Source of the DNA: Nanobdellota archaeon
GTDB taxonomy: Archaea; Nanobdellota; Nanobdellia; Woesearchaeales; B3-WOES
Assembly: GCA_023131705.1 (NCBI GenBank)
Contig: JAGLZG010000166.1
Span: 1 to 8,625 of the forward strand
Reading direction: 5' to 3'
Length of the DNA stretch: 8,625 bases
Under the pieces are notes generated by a model. That model was not told the DNA's origin, searched no databases, and saw nothing but the letters and a program-made list of their open reading frames with translations. Numbering within the stretch: the first letter of the stretch is position 1; the number at the start of each line of letters is the position of its first letter. The translations under genes were made by a program, and so were the position numbers. Positions 5,517 to 8,625 of the stretch are shown piece by piece.

Positions 5517-5525
5517 TTTAAATAT
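5517..5525 (+). promoter_or_regulatory. TATA box for the orphan gene at 5547
   Basis: TTTAAATAT preceded by the purine run GAAAAA (a BRE-like element) lies 22-30 bases before the ATG at 5547. The spacing predicts a leaderless mRNA. Confidence 0.6.
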
Positions 5526-5546
5526 CAGTTATATATCTTAAATAAA

Positions 5547-6023
5547 ATGGTAATTAAAATAGAAATTGATGAAGAAAAATTTAACATTGTAGGTAATGAT
5601 GAAGAAACTGAAAAAGTTTTCTTAATAACACAGGAAAAAAGAGGTGGTCCTTTAAACAGAACGTTAGGTTATTCCAAAAAAAAGGGATTTGTGTATGGAC
5701 TTTTAAAGAAGGAAGGTGTACTATATTGTCCAATAGGATTTAAACTTCACAATAAAGAAAGAATGTTGGGGAATACGCCTTATGGTGCAGTTGAGAAAAA
5801 GATTATTGAAGAAATTGATTGGTATGCAAAAAGCCATGATATGTCTGTTCAGGATATAGCATTCACTGAAGAATATTCAAGACTTTATCATAGATACAGA
5901 AATGAAGACTCACCTGTTATTGATAAAAATAATAAAGACATATCTATAATAGAAATGACAATATCAGACTATAAAACTACCTATCATGTATATTTGAGAG
6001 ACAATATATTAGAAAAGAATTAA
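5547..6023 (+). CDS. Hypothetical protein, no family recognised
   Basis: I do not recognise this 158-residue protein. It is supported as a real gene by a clean ATG, a well-placed TATA box with a BRE-like purine run, AT-rich but ordinary codon use, and a sensible soluble composition. The first half is strand-rich: VIKIEI at 2-7, KVFLIT at 23-28, and GFVYGLLKKEGVLYCPIGFK at 47-66, which resembles paired strands with turns. A helix follows at about 80-98 and a Tyr-rich segment EEYSRLYHRYRNED at 108-121. It ends in another strand-rich region (ISIIEMTISDYKTTYHVYL at 132-150). No signal peptide, membrane helix, zinc cluster or catalytic motif is evident. It is divergent from the rpl21e operon and followed directly by the inverted-repeat region, so it stands alone as a transcription unit. 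It could be a lineage-specific or horizontally acquired protein. Confidence 0.75.
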   Translation: MVIKIEIDEEKFNIVGNDEETEKVFLITQEKRGGPLNRTLGYSKKKGFVYGLLKKEGVLYCPIGFKLHNKERMLGNTPYGAVEKKIIEEIDWYAKSHDMSVQDIAFTEEYSRLYHRYRNEDSPVIDKNNKDISIIEMTISDYKTTYHVYLRDNILEKN

Positions 6024-6048
6024 GTTAATAAAAAAAGCAATTACCAAC

Positions 6049-6137
6049 GAGAAATTTTTTAACTGAAAAATGCTTCGCATTTTTGGTTTGTTAGAAATCA
6101 CAAAGCGATTTCAAACACTTACGCAAAAATAATTCTC
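6049..6137 (+). other. Intergenic region with nested inverted repeats, possible structured RNA
   Basis: An outer imperfect stem joins GAGAAATTTTTT (6049-6060) to AAAAATAATTCTC (6125-6137), with 5 consecutive pairs at its base then a mismatched A/T stretch. It encloses two hairpins. AAAAATGC/GCATTTTT is a perfect 8-bp stem (6066-6073 with 6077-6084) with a three-base TTC loop. GTTAGAAATC/GATTTCAAAC has 9 of 10 bases paired (6090-6099 with 6107-6116) around a seven-base loop. Together they form a three-way-junction fold. It starts 26 bases after the orphan gene's stop. It could be a small RNA, a structured 3' end or a remnant of a small palindromic repeat element; no known RNA family is recognised. 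Confidence 0.45.
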
Positions 6138-6139
6138 TA

Positions 6140-6176
6140 GTTAATAAAGTTATCACTTCATTCAAACTTTATTAAC
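6140..6176 (+). repeat. Perfect 12-bp inverted repeat
   Basis: GTTAATAAAGTT (6140-6151) and AACTTTATTAAC (6165-6176) are exact reverse complements around a 13-base loop. The nine-base core GTTAATAAA also occurs at 6024-6032, directly after the stop codon of the orphan gene. The whole 6024-6176 block is therefore bounded by GTTAATAAA and TTTATTAAC, like short terminal inverted repeats. It may be a hairpin in the 3' region of the upstream gene, an operator upstream of ileS, or one end of a small mobile remnant. Confidence 0.6.
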
Positions 6177-6194
6177 AATCAAAATACCTAAACA

Positions 6195-6203
6195 TTTTTA
6201 AAC
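6195..6203 (+). promoter_or_regulatory. TATA box for ileS
   Basis: TTTTTAAAC lies 24-32 bases before the ATG at 6227, the same leaderless-type spacing as for metG, fic and the orphan gene. It follows the inverted repeat block by 18 bases. Confidence 0.5.
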
Positions 6204-6226
6204 ATTAAACTTTTTCTAGTTCTGTA

Positions 6227-8625
6227 ATGATAAAGCCATATGACTTTAAAGAATGTGAAGAGGAAGTCCTGGAGTTTTGGGAGAAAAACAAGGTTCATGA
6301 TAAATTAAAGTCCAGAAACAAGAAGGGAAAGCCATTCTATTTTCTGCAAGGCCCCCCTTATACTTCCGGAAGGCTGCATATTGCTCATGCATGGAATAAC
6401 AGCCTGAAAGATATTGCAATGAGATATAAAAGGATGAATGGCTTTGATGTATGGGACAGGGCTGGTTATGATATGCACGGGCTTCCAACAGAAAACAAGG
6501 TACAGGCTAATCTTAAATTAAAGTATAAAGAGGATATTGTAAAATATGGCATAGATAAATTCATAAAAGAGTGCAAAAAATTATCAGAAGACAATGCCGG
6601 GCTAATGGACAAGGATTTGGCAAGATTAGGCATATGGATGGATTATGAAAATGCCTATTATCCGATAAAAAATGAATTTATAGAAGGTGAATGGTGGCTT
6701 ATCAAGAAAGCGTTTGAATCAAAAAGGCTGTATAAAGGAAAAAAGATAATGCACTGGTGCAGTTCATGTGAAACATCATTGGCAAAGCATGAGTTAGAGT
6801 ATGAAAATGACAAGGACACCTCAATTTTCCTAAAATTTAAAGTAAAAGCAAAAAACAATGAATTTCTGATAATATGGACAACAACACCATGGACAATTCC
6901 TTACAATCTTGGAGTTATGGTCAATCCGGAATTAGATTATCTTAAAGTAAAAGTGGACAGGGAAGTCTGGTATGTTGCCAAAGCCCTGGCAGGGGCATTT
7001 ATACAGGGTGTTGCTAATAAGAAATTTACAATACTGGATGAGTTTAAGGGTGAAAAATTAGAAGGTACAGAATATATACACCCTCTTTATGATGAATTAA
7101 GAGAGCAGTATGACAAGATAAAGAAGAAAAGCCCAAAAGCGCATACAGTTCTTCTAAGCAAGGAGTATGTTGATACAACAGCAGGAACTGGTTTAGTACA
7201 TTCTGCTCCTGGATGCGGTCCAGAAGACTATGAAATTGGAAAAAAATATGGCATAGAGCCATTTAACAACCTTAATGAAAGAGGTGAGTTTGAGGATATG
7301 GGAAAGTATTCTGGCTTTACAGCAAAAAAGGATGATAATAAGTTTATTGAAGAGTTTAAGAAAAAGGGCTGTTTAATAGAAACAGCAGAGGTTGAGCATG
7401 AATATGCGCACTGCTGGAGATGCCGTAACCCTGTTGTTTTCAGGGCAACAGAGCAGTGGTTTATGAAGATTGAGGATTTAATACCTGATATGCTAAAAGC
7501 AAATGAAAAGGTTGACTGGCAGCCTAAATTCAGCAAGACAGCGTTTGATTCATGGGTTGGCGCTTTAAGGGACAACTCTATAACAAGGCAGAGGTTTTGG
7601 GGATGTCCTGTTCCGATTTGGGAGTGCGAGAAATGCAAAAATATTATTGTAATAGGATCAGTAAAAGAACTGAAAAAACACAAAGCAAATACAATACCAG
7701 ATGACCTTCACAGGCCATGGATTGACAAGGTTGTTTTAGAATGCCCTAAATGCAGGGCAAAGGCAAAAAGAATAGATGATGTCATAGATGTATGGATTGA
7801 TTCCGGAACAGCATCATGGAACTGCCTGGAATATCCTGTTAAAAAAGAATTTTTCAAAAAATATTTTCCAGCTGACTTTATTTTAGAGGCAACTGAGCAG
7901 ATAAGATTATGGTTTAGCATGCTGTTAATGTGCTCAATGGTTGGTTTGAAAAAGCCATGCTACAAATCTGTCTATTGCCATGGCATGATTCTGGATTACC
8001 AGGGGATGAAGATGTCAAAATCCCTGGGAAATATAATTTCTCCTTATGAGGTTATTGACAAGCATGGAGCAGATGTATTGAGGTATTATATGTGCCAGAC
8101 CTCTGCAGGAACAAATATAAACTTTAACTGGGAGGATGTAAAGCAGAAGCAAAGAAATATTACTGTTTTGTGGAATATTCATAAGTTTTTAATAGATTTA
8201 TCAAATGAGCTAAAGGTAAACCCTTCTAAACTTAATCCAAAAGGCGGATTTTCACTGGAAGAAAAATATATAGTATCAAAACTAAATTCAACAATAAGGC
8301 ATGTTACAATTCTTTTTGACAAGTACAAGATAGATGAAACAATAGCGCCAATAGAAAATCTTTTCCTTGAATTGTCAAGAACTTATATAAAAATGGTCAG
8401 GGATAAGGCAAGTCTTGGAAAAAAAGAGGAAAAAGAGGTTGTTTTATTTACATTATACAATGTTTTGATTGAATGCTTAAAGATGTTTTCTGTTATATGT
8501 CCTTTTATTACAGAAAAGATATTCCTGAATCTTAAGGAACAGTTTAATCTGAAAGAGACAAGCATGCATATGTGCAAATGGCCTGAATCTGACCAGGCAT
8601 CAATTGATGCTGAGCTTGAAAACAA
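6227..8625 (+). CDS. ileS: Isoleucyl-tRNA synthetase, N-terminal 799 codons (runs off the window)
   Basis: Charges tRNA-Ile and edits mischarged valine; cytoplasmic class I synthetase. The frame is open from ATG 6227 to the window edge. The start is supported by the TATA box and by the family-like beginning IKPYDFKECEEEVLEFW. The Rossmann domain holds GPPYTSGRLHIAHAWNN, with the HIGH-type motif at 51-54 reading HIAH instead of HIGH. The CP1 editing domain shows WTTTPWTIP at 217-225 and GTGLVHSAPG at 320-329. Cys pairs at 178/181, 396/399, 467/470 and 506/509 include a probable zinc ribbon. DVWIDSG begins at 521 and the ATP motif KMSKS is at 595-599. The helical anticodon-binding domain is under way at the end (WNIHKFL, about 650 on). 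Archaeal/eukaryal-type IleRS is usually just over 1000 residues, so roughly a quarter is missing. Confidence 0.96.
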   Translation, partial: MIKPYDFKECEEEVLEFWEKNKVHDKLKSRNKKGKPFYFLQGPPYTSGRLHIAHAWNNSLKDIAMRYKRMNGFDVWDRAGYDMHGLPTENKVQANLKLKYKEDIVKYGIDKFIKECKKLSEDNAGLMDKDLARLGIWMDYENAYYPIKNEFIEGEWWLIKKAFESKRLYKGKKIMHWCSSCETSLAKHELEYENDKDTSIFLKFKVKAKNNEFLIIWTTTPWTIPYNLGVMVNPELDYLKVKVDREVWYVAKALAGAFIQGVANKKFTILDEFKGEKLEGTEYIHPLYDELREQYDKIKKKSPKAHTVLLSKEYVDTTAGTGLVHSAPGCGPEDYEIGKKYGIEPFNNLNERGEFEDMGKYSGFTAKKDDNKFIEEFKKKGCLIETAEVEHEYAHCWRCRNPVVFRATEQWFMKIEDLIPDMLKANEKVDWQPKFSKTAFDSWVGALRDNSITRQRFWGCPVPIWECEKCKNIIVIGSVKELKKHKANTIPDDLHRPWIDKVVLECPKCRAKAKRIDDVIDVWIDSGTASWNCLEYPVKKEFFKKYFPADFILEATEQIRLWFSMLLMCSMVGLKKPCYKSVYCHGMILDYQGMKMSKSLGNIISPYEVIDKHGADVLRYYMCQTSAGTNINFNWEDVKQKQRNITVLWNIHKFLIDLSNELKVNPSKLNPKGGFSLEEKYIVSKLNSTIRHVTILFDKYKIDETIAPIENLFLELSRTYIKMVRDKASLGKKEEKEVVLFTLYNVLIECLKMFSVICPFITEKIFLNLKEQFNLKETSMHMCKWPESDQASIDAELEN

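Noticed and set aside
5547..6176. A type III toxin-antitoxin system formed by the orphan protein and the repeat RNA
   Set aside because: The RNA repeats of those systems are tandem and lie upstream of the toxin; here there are unlike hairpins downstream and the protein shows no toxin features.
6246..8625. Several minus-strand open frames across ileS
   Set aside because: The plus strand is one uninterrupted frame with HIGH-type, editing and KMSKS motifs; the minus frames are shadows.

Overview
This is an AT-rich archaeal chromosomal segment, most likely from a DPANN-type archaeon such as the Woesearchaeota/Pacearchaeota (inference, moderate confidence). The archaeal evidence is a histone-fold protein, ribosomal protein L21e, RNA polymerase subunit F (Rpo4), a DUF655 protein, archaeal-type Met- and Ile-tRNA synthetases and a tRNA with a bulge-helix-bulge intron. 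TATA boxes sit 23-32 bases upstream of several start codons, the layout of leaderless archaeal mRNAs.

Layout. 1-156 is the C-terminal part of an archaeal histone. 193-280 is a tRNA-Ala(GGC) gene whose T-loop is interrupted by a 14-nt intron at the non-canonical position 59/60. 326-2407 is metG, a methionyl-tRNA synthetase with a fused C-terminal tRNA-binding domain. 2498-3388 (minus) is a Fic-domain AMPylase-type protein. It is flanked by two 53-bp direct repeats and, on its right, by a short in-frame remnant resembling the 3' end of metG. 3516-5384 (minus) is a compact operon read as rpl21e, rpoF, DUF655, then an M50/site-2-protease-like membrane peptidase. 5547-6023 (plus) is an orphan 158-residue protein, divergent from that operon. 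6024-6226 is a gene-free stretch dense in inverted repeats. 6227-8625 is the first 799 codons of ileS, which runs off the window.

Functional reading. Most genes serve translation and transcription: a tRNA, two class I aminoacyl-tRNA synthetases, L21e, Rpo4, and DUF655, which usually travels with them. The accessory parts are the fic gene with its repeats, the M50 peptidase in the place where ksgA usually follows DUF655, and the orphan protein with the structured region after it. I see no CRISPR array, complete insertion sequence or recognisable multi-gene defence system. The strongest unusual signals are the T-loop tRNA intron, the repeat/remnant arrangement around fic, and the hairpin-rich region before ileS.
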